From Mycobacterium sp. 852013-51886_SCH5428379 (GTDB taxonomy: Bacteria; Actinomycetota; Actinomycetes; Mycobacteriales; Mycobacteriaceae), in assembly GCF_001665575.1 (NCBI RefSeq), contig NZ_LZSU01000034.1, positions 44,034-108,033 on the forward strand: DNA of 64,000 nucleotides. The letters run 5' to 3'. Position numbers and translations under genes: made by a program. The notes beneath the pieces were generated by a model that worked only from the letters and a program-made list of their open reading frames with translations, ran no database searches and had not been told where the DNA came from. Positions 7,452 to 15,166 of the stretch are shown one piece after another. Numbering within the stretch: the first letter of the stretch is position 1; each line of letters begins with the position of its first letter.

Positions 7452-10247
7452 ATGTCGAGCCGGGGTCGGGGACGACCGCTGCACGGCCGCACCAGAGAAA
7501 CCGCCGCACTGGATGAGGTGACCGCCGCGGTCCGCGCCGGGCGGTCGCAGGTGCTGGTGTTGCGCGGTGAGGCCGGCGTCGGGAAAACCGCCCTGCTCGA
7601 GCACCTCCTCGACCGGGCCGACGGTCTGCGCTGTCTGCACGTGTCGGGCGTGGAATCGGATATGGAACTGGCCTACGCCGGCCTGCACCAGCTGTGCGCC
7701 CCACTGCTGGCCCACCTCGACGAGCTGCCCGAGCCCCAGCGCGAGGCCCTCGACGTCGCGTTCGGACAGGGGGTCGGCCCCACCCCCGAACGCTTCCTCG
7801 TCGGTCTGGCGGTGCTGAACCTGCTGGCGGCGTCCGGACACCGACAACCGCTGCTGTGCGTCGTCGATGACGCCCAATGGCTCGACCAGGTCTCGGTACA
7901 GACGCTCGGATTCGTCGCGCGCCGGCTGATGGCCGAACCGGTCGCCCTGGTGTTCGCCGCTCGCACCGAGGGCGCCGCGGCGCTGGCCGGCCTCCCCGAG
8001 CTGCCGGTTCACGGACTGTCCACTGTCGACGCGCGAAACCTGTTGGACAGCGTGCTGATCGGCGGCCTCGATCCCGGCGTCCGCGACCGGGTGGTGGCCG
8101 AGACCCGCGGCAACCCCCTGGAGTTGCTCGAGATCCCGCGGATGTACTCCCCGGCCGAACTGGCGGGCGGATTCTGGACCGTCAGCACCCAGTCGTCACC
8201 GAACCGGGTCGAGGCCAGCTACCTCCGCCGGATCCAGGCGCTGCCGGACGACACCCGCAGGCTGCTGCTCATCGCCGCCGCCGAACCGGTCGGCGACGCG
8301 GCGCTGTTCCTGCGCGCCGCCGCGCTGCTCGACACCCCGGTCGATGCGCTGGCGTCGGCCGAGGCCGCAGGTGTCATCGAATTCGGACCCCGCATGCGGT
8401 TCCGGCACCCCCTGATGCGCTCGGCCGCCTACCGCGCCGCGGACCTGGCCGACCGCCGCGCCGTGCACGGGGCGCTCGCCGCGGCCACCGACGCATGCGA
8501 TCCCGACCGGCGGGCATGGCACGCCTCCAACTCCGTCGCCGGCACCGACGACGCGGTGGCCGCCGAATTGGAGGCCTCGGCGACCCGGGCGCAGAGCCGG
8601 GGCGGAATCGCCGCCGCGGCGACGTTTCTCGAGCGGGCCACGGTGCTCACCGGTGATCCCCAGCTGCGGGGGAGCCGCGCCCTGGCGGCGGCGCGGGCCA
8701 AACGCGACTCCGCGGCCACCACCGCCGCGCACGAGCTGCTCGCGATCGCGGAGGCCGCGCCACTGTCGGAGCTCCAGCGCGCCGGTGCCGTCCGCCTGCA
8801 CGCCCAGATGGAGTTCGTGAGCAGCCGCGCCGGTGAGCCCGGCGCCCCGCAGGTCGGCGAAACCGCGGCCGGGCTGCTCGACGCCGCGAAGCAGCTGGAG
8901 CTCGTCGACGACTTCGCGTCCCGGGAGAGCTATCTGGAGGCGTTCGCCGCGCTGATGTACGCCGGCCGCCTCGCTCAGCCCGGCGCGCTGCGGGGCGCCG
9001 CCGAGACCGCGCGCGCGGCGATGGACCACACCGCGGAGTTGCCGCGCGCGGTCGACCTGTTTTTCCGCGGGATGACCGAGAGGCTCACCGGTGGCGTCCG
9101 CAGCGGCGGCGAACACCTGCGCGCCGCCCTGGACGCGATGTGCGAACTGGCCCGCACCGAGCCCGACCAGATCCTGCGGTGGCTGGTGCCCGCCTTCCCC
9201 CTGCTGCAGGAGTCCGCCGCGCACGAGCTCTGGGACGAGAATCTGCTCGATGCGCTGTCGGCGGGCGTCGTTGCGCAGGCCCGCGCTGCAGGGGCGCTGG
9301 CCGGCCTGCCGCAGGCCCTCGTGTACCGGGCGGGCCTGAAGATGCTGCAGGGCGAGATCGCGGAAGCCGCAACGCTTTTGGCGGAGTCTCAAGCCATCAG
9401 TGCGGCCACCGCGCCGGGCGGTCCGGTCCGGTATCACCGCCTGCTCGTCGCCGCGTGGCGGGGGGACCCGGCCGAAGCGGTGCCGCTGATCGACGCCGCT
9501 GCCGCCGGCGCGGCCGCGCGCGGCGAGGGACGGCTCATCGGGCTGACGGGGTACGCCTCCGCGCTGCTGTACAACGGGCTGGCGCGCTACGAGGAGGCCT
9601 ACGCCGCGGCCCGCGCGGCGTGCGAGTACGAGGACCTCGGCATCTACGGGTGGTGCCTGGAGGAACTGGTGGAGGCCGCCACCCATCTCGGCGAACGCGA
9701 CGCCGCCGAACAGGCCGTCGAGGAGCTCGAGGGTCGCGCCGGGGCGAGCGGGACGCCGTGGGGTCTCGGCGCGATGGCCGCCGCGCGGGCGCTGCTGGCC
9801 GACAACGACGACGCGGATCGGTTGTTCACCGAAGCACTCGACCAGCTGAACCGGTCCCGCGTGGCGGTGCGGACCGCGCGCACGAAGCTGTCGTACGGCG
9901 AATGGCTGCGACGGGTCAACCGGCGTGGCGACGGTCGCAGACACCTCACCGAGGCCCACGAGATGTTCACCCGCATGGGCGCCCAGGGCTACGCCGAGCG
10001 GGCCCGTAGGGAGCTGATCGCGGTCGGCGAGAAGGTCCGCAGACAACCCACGAGCTCCGGTGACGAGTTGACCGCGCAGGAGGCGCAGATCGCGCGGCTG
10101 GCCGCCGACGGGCTGACCAACCAGGAGATCGGCGCGCAGCTGTTCATCAGCATGCACACCGTCGAATGGCACCTGCGCAAGGTGTTCGTCAAGCTCGGGA
10201 TCTCCTCCCGCAGGCAGCTCCGCACCGCCACGTGGTCCGGGGGCTGA
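7452..10247 (+). CDS. LuxR-family regulator with N-terminal AAA-type ATPase (LAL type)
   Basis: A 931-aa protein of the large ATP-binding LuxR type. Residues 1-200 form an NTPase: Walker A GEAGVGKT at 39-46 and Walker B CVVDDAQWLD near 136-145. A long helical middle (about 250-850) rich in Ala/Leu fits the TPR-like sensor arm of these proteins. The last ~65 residues are a LuxR/GerE helix-turn-helix (LTAQEAQIARLAADGLTNQEIG and STVEWH-like SMHTVEWHLRKVF). The ATG at 7452 lacks a strong Shine-Dalgarno. Neighbours are a nitroreductase upstream and an ECF sigma gene downstream, both same strand. Targets and ligand are unknown. Confidence 0.9.
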   Translation: MSSRGRGRPLHGRTRETAALDEVTAAVRAGRSQVLVLRGEAGVGKTALLEHLLDRADGLRCLHVSGVESDMELAYAGLHQLCAPLLAHLDELPEPQREALDVAFGQGVGPTPERFLVGLAVLNLLAASGHRQPLLCVVDDAQWLDQVSVQTLGFVARRLMAEPVALVFAARTEGAAALAGLPELPVHGLSTVDARNLLDSVLIGGLDPGVRDRVVAETRGNPLELLEIPRMYSPAELAGGFWTVSTQSSPNRVEASYLRRIQALPDDTRRLLLIAAAEPVGDAALFLRAAALLDTPVDALASAEAAGVIEFGPRMRFRHPLMRSAAYRAADLADRRAVHGALAAATDACDPDRRAWHASNSVAGTDDAVAAELEASATRAQSRGGIAAAATFLERATVLTGDPQLRGSRALAAARAKRDSAATTAAHELLAIAEAAPLSELQRAGAVRLHAQMEFVSSRAGEPGAPQVGETAAGLLDAAKQLELVDDFASRESYLEAFAALMYAGRLAQPGALRGAAETARAAMDHTAELPRAVDLFFRGMTERLTGGVRSGGEHLRAALDAMCELARTEPDQILRWLVPAFPLLQESAAHELWDENLLDALSAGVVAQARAAGALAGLPQALVYRAGLKMLQGEIAEAATLLAESQAISAATAPGGPVRYHRLLVAAWRGDPAEAVPLIDAAAAGAAARGEGRLIGLTGYASALLYNGLARYEEAYAAARAACEYEDLGIYGWCLEELVEAATHLGERDAAEQAVEELEGRAGASGTPWGLGAMAAARALLADNDDADRLFTEALDQLNRSRVAVRTARTKLSYGEWLRRVNRRGDGRRHLTEAHEMFTRMGAQGYAERARRELIAVGEKVRRQPTSSGDELTAQEAQIARLAADGLTNQEIGAQLFISMHTVEWHLRKVFVKLGISSRRQLRTATWSGG

Positions 10248-10373
10248 CCGCCCGACCACGGATCACTGGTGTACGGGGACCACGGACCACCAAGGGTGTC
10301 TCCGGGGTCCGCCGGAGTGAGGCTGATGTCATCGGCCCGAGCGGGCGCAGCGACATCAACCGGAGGAACTCCC

Positions 10374-10961
10374 ATGACCGCCCCGATCATCCCCGTTTCC
10401 GGCGACACCGAGCTCAGGGCCCGATTCACCGCGGAGGTCTGGCCGCTGGTCGACGTCCTGTCCCGCGGTGCGCGCCGGCTCACCCGCAACGACGCCGACG
10501 CCGAGGACCTGCTGCAGGAGACCCTGGTGCACGCCTACACCGGGTTCCGCACCTACCAGCAGGGCACCAACCTCAAGGCCTGGCTGTTCCGCATCCAGTA
10601 CAACCAGTGGGTCAACGCCTACCGGCGGCGCGAGCGCCGGCCCGCCGAGGTCCTGTCGGACGTCATCACCGACCGGGAGCTGGCCGACCAGGGTGCGCAC
10701 GAGTCCAGGGGGCTGCGGTCGGCTGAGTGCGAAGTGCTCGAGCTGCTGCCCGACAGCGACCTGCGCGACGCGATGGGCCGGCTGTCCGAGGGGTTCCAGC
10801 AGGTGCTGTTCTACGCCGACGTCGAGGGCTACACCTACGCCGAGACCGCGGCGCTGATGGACATCCCGATCGGCACCGTGATGTCGCGGATCGCGCGGGC
10901 CCGCGTGCAGTTGCGCCGCGCCCTCGCCGGCACCGACTGCGCGCGCAGCCGGGCGGCGTGA
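10374..10961 (+). CDS. ECF-type RNA polymerase sigma factor, SigH-like
   Basis: A 195-aa group 4 sigma factor. Region 2 reads DADAEDLLQETLVHAYTGFRTYQQGTNLKAWLFRI near 38-72, closest in feel to the mycobacterial SigH group; region 4 ends with YAETAALMDIPIGTVMSRIARARVQLRRAL. ATG at 10374 follows GGAGGA seven bases upstream. SigH normally has a zinc anti-sigma gene (RshA) directly downstream; none exists here. Instead a convergent gene encodes a CxxC flavoprotein with its stop four bases away, hinting at a thiol-redox theme. The control mechanism is therefore unclear. Confidence 0.88.
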   Translation: MTAPIIPVSGDTELRARFTAEVWPLVDVLSRGARRLTRNDADAEDLLQETLVHAYTGFRTYQQGTNLKAWLFRIQYNQWVNAYRRRERRPAEVLSDVITDRELADQGAHESRGLRSAECEVLELLPDSDLRDAMGRLSEGFQQVLFYADVEGYTYAETAALMDIPIGTVMSRIARARVQLRRALAGTDCARSRAA

Positions 10962-10965
10962 CGGA

Positions 10966-11919
10966 TCAGTCGTCGCTGCCGTCGGGCGGATAGGGCATCC
11001 CGAACTGCTCGGAGAGCAGGCTCTGGGCGACGATCATCGCCGCCTGCGCTCCCGAGGCGATCGACCCCGCGACGTAGGGGTGCTCGGTGCAGGTGTCGCC
11101 GGCGGCGAACACCGTCGGCGCCGACGTTCGGTGCAGCGCGTCGATCCCGATGGTGTCGACCGCCAGCGGGCCGGGCGTGCAGGCCGCGCCGAGCTGCTCG
11201 GCGAGTTTCGAGCGCTGCCGCAGCGGCGCCTCGACGAGCAGACCGTCGCGCTCCAGCCGGGTGCCGTCGGCGAAGGCGATCGCCGTCAGCTGCCCGCCGT
11301 CGCCGATCAGTTCGGCGATGCGGCGATCGTCGATGGTGATCTGCGCCGCGGCCAGCTGATCGAGGTCCTTGCCGTCGAGCTGCGGATGCCCGTCGGTGAG
11401 CAGTACCACGTCGTCGCTCCAGCCGCGCAGCATCAACGCCGAGTGCACCGCCTCCTCCCCGGCGGCCAGCGAGGCGATCCGCTTGTCCCGCATCTCCCAG
11501 CCGTGGCAGAACGGGCACTGGAACACCGAGCTGCCCCACAGCGGTTTGAGGCCCGGCAGATCCGGCGGGCAGTACTCCATGCCGGTGGCCAGCAGCACGC
11601 GCCGCGTCGTCACCCGCTCACCGTCGTCGAGGACCAGCGCGAAGCCGTCCTCGTCCTCGAGCGTCGTGCCCTCCACCACCGTCGCTCGGCGGAACTCGAC
11701 GCTCGGATAGTTCTCCAGCTCCCGGCGACCCGTCTCGTAGAGCTCGGCCGGTGGCCGCTGGTCGAACCCGAGCAGCCCGCCGATGCCCTCGGCGGCCAGA
11801 TTGCTCTGTTCCCCGGCGTCGACGATCAGGGTGCGGCGGCGCGCCCGGCCGAGGACGAGGGTGGCGCTGAGCCCCGCGGCGCCGCCGCCCACGACGATGC
11901 ATTCGAAGTCGTACGTCAT
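10966..11919 (-). CDS. Thioredoxin reductase-like flavoprotein with CPFC active site, altered NADPH site
   Basis: A 317-aa two-domain flavoprotein. FAD binding is intact (VVGGGAAGLSA near 9-19, and AGDTC near the C-terminus). The redox pair is Cys135-Pro-Phe-Cys138 followed by HGWE, resembling the CxFCHGYE of dithiol oxidases such as GliT and HlmI more than the CATC of bacterial TrxB. The second Rossmann motif, normally GxGxxA, reads SLAAGEEA at about 150-157, so NADPH binding may be weak or absent. It is convergent with an ECF sigma gene. It could be an O2-using disulfide-forming oxidase or an NADPH-dependent reductase. Confidence 0.8.
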   Translation of the reverse strand: MTYDFECIVVGGGAAGLSATLVLGRARRRTLIVDAGEQSNLAAEGIGGLLGFDQRPPAELYETGRRELENYPSVEFRRATVVEGTTLEDEDGFALVLDDGERVTTRRVLLATGMEYCPPDLPGLKPLWGSSVFQCPFCHGWEMRDKRIASLAAGEEAVHSALMLRGWSDDVVLLTDGHPQLDGKDLDQLAAAQITIDDRRIAELIGDGGQLTAIAFADGTRLERDGLLVEAPLRQRSKLAEQLGAACTPGPLAVDTIGIDALHRTSAPTVFAAGDTCTEHPYVAGSIASGAQAAMIVAQSLLSEQFGMPYPPDGSDD

Positions 11920-11961
11920 GTCTGCATGTGACCGGACGGGTGACCCGTCAAACCCGGGCGA

Positions 11962-12396
11962 TCACCGGTCGACGTCGACGACGGCCACTTCGACGACGGC
12001 CGGGGTCGGCCCGATCACGTCGGCGAGTACGTTTGTGCACCGGTCGAGTGCCCGCGCCGTGGCCGCGCGCAGGTCGGCCCCGTAGCGCCCGACCAGGCGC
12101 ACCCGCACCGCCCGCAGCACTCCGTCCGCCACGTCCACCTCGATGTCGAGCGGGGCGACCTCGCCGTCCGCGCGCAACGTCCGCGCCAGCAGCGAACGCA
12201 CCACGAGGTCGCTGACGGCCAGCACACCGTCGGCGGGGCCGGGGCGCGGGTCGGCGACGGCGATCGGCCAACCGCCGCGCGGGGTGGCACGCACGGCGTC
12301 GATGACGCGGGCTTCGAGCGCGTCCCAGCCCGGCTCGGATGCGGTTCGCAGCACCCGCGCGGCCTGCGCCAGCATGTGTCGGTCACCTACTGCCAT
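11962..12396 (-). CDS. Asp23/Gls24-like small protein downstream of ECF sigma
   Basis: A 144-aa soluble protein. Residues about 60-144 (AVSDLVVRSLLARTLRADGEVAPLDIEVDVADGVLRAVRVRLVGRYGADL, then TNVLADVIGPTPAVVEVAVVDV) follow the alternating strand/helix layout of Asp23 domains: a beta strand, an RYGADL-type turn, a helix and a closing VEVxVxDV strand. The ATG at 12396 overlaps the sigma gene stop by 10 bp, so it is translationally coupled in the position where an anti-sigma factor usually sits. It has no membrane segment and no zinc motif. Its link to the divergent Asp23 operon suggests a shared envelope-stress role; whether it binds the sigma factor is unknown. Confidence 0.6.
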   Translation of the reverse strand: MAVGDRHMLAQAARVLRTASEPGWDALEARVIDAVRATPRGGWPIAVADPRPGPADGVLAVSDLVVRSLLARTLRADGEVAPLDIEVDVADGVLRAVRVRLVGRYGADLRAATARALDRCTNVLADVIGPTPAVVEVAVVDVDR

Positions 12397-12938
12397 CGCA
12401 CCAGCCTTCCCTGCAGGGTGGCGCGCGCACGGTGGTGATGGCCGCGGGCGCCGTCCGGGCTCAGATCCAGGATTGTGCCGATCTGGGGGAAGGTCAATTC
12501 CTCCACTTCGCGCAGGAGCCAGACCGCCCGCTGCCGGGGCGGCAGTTCGGCAAGCGCCGATTCGACCGCGGCGAGGAACTCGCTGCCGGAGGCAACCGTG
12601 AACGGGTCCGAGTCGGGCGACCGGTCGACGGGTTCGAGCAGGCGGTCGTCGATGGGAATCGCACGCTTCGTCCGGTGCGAGTCGATCACCTTGCGCGCGC
12701 AGATGGAGAAGAGCCACGTGCGCACGCCCGAATCCCCGCGAAAACCCCCGATCTGGCGCCACGCCGCGACGAACGTCTCCTGCACGACGTCCTGCACCGC
12801 GTCCGCGTCGCGCGTCATCGTGCGGGCGTAGCGGTGCAGCGCCGGGCCATGACGCTTGATCAGTTCCTCGAAGGCGGAGCGTTCGCCGGCTGCTGCGGAC
12901 GCGGCGAGCACCCGATCATCGGGCTCGCTGAGGCTCAC
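12387..12938 (-). CDS. ECF-type RNA polymerase sigma factor
   Basis: A 183-aa group 4 sigma factor. Region 2 spans FEELIKRHGPALHRYARTMTRDADAVQDVVQETFVAAWRQI (about 23-63) and is followed by RTWLFSICARKVIDSHR. Region 4 runs from LPPRQRAVWLLREVEELTFPQIGTILDLSPDGARGHHHRARATLQ to the end, with an unusual GHHHRAR at the recognition helix. The start at 12938 is the only plausible ATG. It is divergent from the Asp23 operon across a 125-bp gap and translationally coupled to an Asp23-like gene, so it probably controls that locus, possibly without a dedicated anti-sigma. Confidence 0.88.
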   Translation of the reverse strand: MSLSEPDDRVLAASAAAGERSAFEELIKRHGPALHRYARTMTRDADAVQDVVQETFVAAWRQIGGFRGDSGVRTWLFSICARKVIDSHRTKRAIPIDDRLLEPVDRSPDSDPFTVASGSEFLAAVESALAELPPRQRAVWLLREVEELTFPQIGTILDLSPDGARGHHHRARATLQGRLVRWQ

Positions 12939-13063
12939 GTTCTTGGTTCGGCCCGGAGCGGCCCCCGGATGGGTGTGTCCGCGATCACAGCATTCCGATG
13001 TTCGGTTCGGCCGCCGTCCGCCGTCTCACTGTCGAACGGAAAAGCGAAAGGAAGGAATACGAC
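12939..13063. promoter_or_regulatory. Divergent promoter region, ECF sigma / Asp23 operon
   Basis: 125-bp gap between divergent starts. GGTTCGGCC occurs twice on the plus strand (12945-12953 and 13004-13012), 59 bp apart; these may be -35-like elements or chance in a G+C-rich gap. AAGGAAGGA at 13047-13055 is the ribosome-binding site of the first Asp23 gene. Confidence 0.4.
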
Positions 13064-13549
13064 ATGACCACCGCACAGACCGCCACCAGGGACACCGCCA
13101 CCAGGGACGCCACCTCGAGGGCCGTCGTGTCCGCCGACAGCGGACCGCTGGGCTCGGCACACGGGAAGACCGTCATCGCCGATACCGTGGTCAGCAAGAT
13201 CGCCGGCCTGGCCGCGCGCGAGGTGAACGGCGTGCACGCGCTCGGCGGCGGTGCCAGCCGTGCGGTCGGGGCGCTGCGCGAGCGCATCCCCGGCGCGACC
13301 GTCAACCACTCCCAGGGCGTGTCGGTGGAGGTGGGGGCCAAGGAGGCCGCCGTCGACATCGACATCGTGGCCGAGTACGGCGTGTCGATCGCGGATCTGG
13401 CGTCGGGAATTCGGCGTAACGTGATCGCCGCGATCGAGCGGATGACCGGCCTGACCGTGGTCGAGGTCGACATCACCGTCCACGACATCCACGTCGCGGG
13501 GGACGACCCCGACGAGGATCCGGCCGGCAAGCTGACCCGCGTCGAGTGA
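13064..13549 (+). CDS. Asp23/Gls24-family envelope stress protein
   Basis: A 161-aa protein and the clearest Asp23 domain of the locus: GKTVIADTVVSKIAGLAAREVNGVHALGG (about 29-58), EVGAKEAAVDIDIVAEYGVSIADLASGIRRNVIAAIERMTGLTVVEVDITVHDIHV (about 85-145). The N-terminus has short TxTRDTATRDAT repeats. In firmicutes Asp23 is a very abundant membrane-proximal protein anchored by AmaP; here AmaP-like and DUF2273 genes lie downstream in the same operon. ATG at 13064 has a strong AAGGAAGGA. Its stop overlaps the next gene's ATG by one base (TGATG). Family identity is firm; function is inferred. Confidence 0.85.
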   Translation: MTTAQTATRDTATRDATSRAVVSADSGPLGSAHGKTVIADTVVSKIAGLAAREVNGVHALGGGASRAVGALRERIPGATVNHSQGVSVEVGAKEAAVDIDIVAEYGVSIADLASGIRRNVIAAIERMTGLTVVEVDITVHDIHVAGDDPDEDPAGKLTRVE

Positions 13550-13833
13550 TGCCCGACGCCATAGACCCCGCCGACACGGTGGCCGCCCTGGCGCTCGCTG
13601 TGCCGGGGGTCGCCGCGCTACACCCGGGCATGTTCGGTGAGGTGGGGACCTACCTGCCCGGACGCCGGGTGACCGGTGTGCGCATCCGTGACGACGCGGT
13701 CGACGTTCACATCACCGTGTGGGACACCGTGCCGGTGCGGGATACCGCGGCTGCGGTACGCGACGCCGTCGCCGCCGGATTACCCGGCCACACCGTCAAC
13801 GTCACGGTCGAGGACGTCACCGACCGTCTATGA
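13549..13833 (+). CDS. Small Asp23-like protein
   Basis: A 94-aa protein with a compact version of the Asp23 pattern: AALALAVPGVAALHPGMFGEVGTYLPGRRVTGVRIRDDAVDVHITVWDTVPVRDTAAAVRDAVAAGLPGHTVNVTVEDV. The strand/helix order and closing NVTVEDV match Asp23 domains, but the protein lacks the N-terminal extension and membrane segments. ATG at 13549 overlaps the previous stop by 1 bp; a GTG one codon earlier is an alternative. Its own stop overlaps the next start (ATGA). It is probably a partner or paralogue within an Asp23 assembly rather than an independent enzyme. Confidence 0.7.
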   Translation: MPDAIDPADTVAALALAVPGVAALHPGMFGEVGTYLPGRRVTGVRIRDDAVDVHITVWDTVPVRDTAAAVRDAVAAGLPGHTVNVTVEDVTDRL

Positions 13834-14084
13834 GCGACTCGCATCAGCCCGGAACACCCCGGCCCGACGCGGCCCGCCGGTCGGCCCGGCGGGCCGCGAT
13901 CCGGCGCTTCCACCCCGACGCCGGCGGTACCGCCGCCGAGCTGGACGCCGCCCTGCGCGCACCCGCCACCGAACCGGCGACCGTGATCGCGACCCGGCGC
14001 GGCCGCCTGCGCCGCCGCTGGCATCTGACGGTGCGGCAGTGGCGCCGTACCCGAAACTCCCTGAGACGAAGGACATCTCGATGA
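13830..14084 (+). CDS. 84-aa basic protein with DnaJ-type HPD motif
   Basis: A very basic 84-aa protein. Residues 14-43 (AARRSARRAAIRRFHPDAGGTAAELDAALR) contain His28-Pro29-Asp30 in the context RFHPDxGG, exactly the loop that DnaJ-family proteins use to stimulate Hsp70, followed by a short helix. The rest is Arg-rich (TRRGRLRRRWHLTVRQWRRTRNSLRRR) and could lie on the membrane or nucleic acid. Only helix 2, the HPD loop and part of helix 3 of a J domain are present. It overlaps its neighbours by 4 bp at both ends, so it is a true operon member. Function is not known; a mini J-protein for Hsp70 recruitment is a hypothesis. Confidence 0.6.
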   Translation: MSDSHQPGTPRPDAARRSARRAAIRRFHPDAGGTAAELDAALRAPATEPATVIATRRGRLRRRWHLTVRQWRRTRNSLRRRTSR

Positions 14085-14260
14085 CCACTGCAACCGCCGG
14101 CCTGCTGGCCGGTCTCCTGCTCGGCGTGGCTGCGGCCGCGGGCGGCTTCACCGGTTTCCTGCTGGCGCTGGTACTCGGCGCCGTCGGCTACCTGGTGGGT
14201 GGCCACCGCGACGGCGAATTCGACGCGCTCGCCCTGCTCCGGGGCCGGGGCCGTGGCTGA
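14081..14260 (+). CDS. DUF2273-type small membrane protein
   Basis: A 59-aa protein made almost entirely of two hydrophobic helices (AGLLAGLLLGVAAAAGGFTG and FLLALVLGAVGYLVGG) ending in a short charged tail, HRDGEFDALALLRGRGRG. This matches the DUF2273 small integral membrane proteins found beside Asp23 and AmaP genes in many Gram-positive bacteria. ATG at 14081 overlaps the upstream stop (ATGA) and its own end overlaps the next GTG by 8 bp. It probably helps anchor Asp23-type proteins at the membrane. Confidence 0.75.
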   Translation: MTTATAGLLAGLLLGVAAAAGGFTGFLLALVLGAVGYLVGGHRDGEFDALALLRGRGRG

Positions 14261-14633
14261 GTCGATCCCCGTCCCGGCCGACCCGGGTGACCGGGGTGGC
14301 TTGACTCTGCGGCAGCGTGCCGTCGAGCGGGTCACCGTGACCGCGGCGCTCGACACCGATGGCGTGCATCGCTACGGCGTCGGGCTGGCGAAGTGGACCG
14401 GCCGCGAGTTGCCGCGGGCAGACGTCGTCGTCTCCGGCGATCACGTGCGCGCCGCCGTCGACGTCGCGGTCGAATGGGGCCGCCCGCTGGCCGCGACGGC
14501 CGCCGAGACCGCCCGCAACGTCACCCGCGTGCTCGGCGATCTGAGTGGCCTCACGGTCGACGGCGTCGACGTCCACATCGCGGCCGTCATCCCGCCCGGG
14601 GCGCAACCCGACCAGCGACGGAGACTGCGATGA
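14253..14633 (+). CDS. Asp23/Gls24-like protein
   Basis: A 126-aa Asp23-like protein: LTLRQRAVERVTVTAALDTDGVHRYG (about 15-40), then ADVVVSGDHVRAAVDVAVEWGRPLAATAAETARNVTRVLGDLSGLTVDGVDVHIAAV (about 53-110). The central VAVEWGRPL strand-turn and the terminal VDGVDVHI strand are Asp23-like. I chose GTG at 14253 because it overlaps the DUF2273 stop; an upstream ATG at 14199 lies inside that gene. Its stop overlaps the next ATG (ATGA). It is the fourth Asp23-like protein in this locus, so different paralogues may polymerise or cap one another. Confidence 0.7.
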   Translation: MAESIPVPADPGDRGGLTLRQRAVERVTVTAALDTDGVHRYGVGLAKWTGRELPRADVVVSGDHVRAAVDVAVEWGRPLAATAAETARNVTRVLGDLSGLTVDGVDVHIAAVIPPGAQPDQRRRLR

Positions 14634-15166
14634 CCACATCCGTGACCCCCTCCCCGACTCCGAGGAAGGCCGCGTCGGCCACCTATCCGGCCGTCGGTCT
14701 CGCCATGGGGCTGATCGCCCTGGGCGCGGTGGCGGTGCGCGACGCCGTCCTCGCCGCGGGCTGGATCAGCGGCACGCCGTGGATCCCGCCCGCCGTGCAC
14801 GTCGTCGACGGCCTGGCGCCTGCGGCGTGGACAGTCGTGGCCGGGGCCGGTGCGGCCCTCGTCGGCGTCGCCCTGGTGATCACCGCCGTGGCGCCGCGTC
14901 GTCGTCGCGGCGTGCCCGTCGACGCGGACACCGCCGTGTACGTGGAGCTGACCGACGTCGCCCGGCTGGCCAGCGCGGCCGCCGAACAGACTCCCGGCGT
15001 GATCTCGGCGCGGACCTCCGCGGGCCGTAGATCGGTGACGGTGCGCTGCCGCGTCACAGGACCGGTCGATCGCGATGCCGTGGTTGCGGACGTGACGACT
15101 GTGCTGAGTGGCCTGTCGTCGCCGCCCCGAGTCCGTGTCGAGACCACCAGAGAGGATCCGTCATGA
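14630..15166 (+). CDS. DUF6286-type membrane protein of the Asp23 operon
   Basis: A 178-aa protein with two transmembrane helices (about 20-45 and 62-90) enclosing a short extracytoplasmic loop (AAGWISGTPWIPPAVHVVDGL), then an RRRRRG stop-transfer and a soluble C-terminal domain (VYVELTDVARLASAAAEQTPGVISARTSAGRRSVTVRCRVTGPVDRDAVVADVTTVL) that itself resembles a diverged Asp23 fold. ATG at 14630 and its stop both overlap neighbours by 4 bp. The architecture is a membrane anchor carrying an Asp23-like cytoplasmic domain. DUF6286 assignment is from memory of actinobacterial operons and should be tested. Confidence 0.65.
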   Translation: MTTSVTPSPTPRKAASATYPAVGLAMGLIALGAVAVRDAVLAAGWISGTPWIPPAVHVVDGLAPAAWTVVAGAGAALVGVALVITAVAPRRRRGVPVDADTAVYVELTDVARLASAAAEQTPGVISARTSAGRRSVTVRCRVTGPVDRDAVVADVTTVLSGLSSPPRVRVETTREDPS

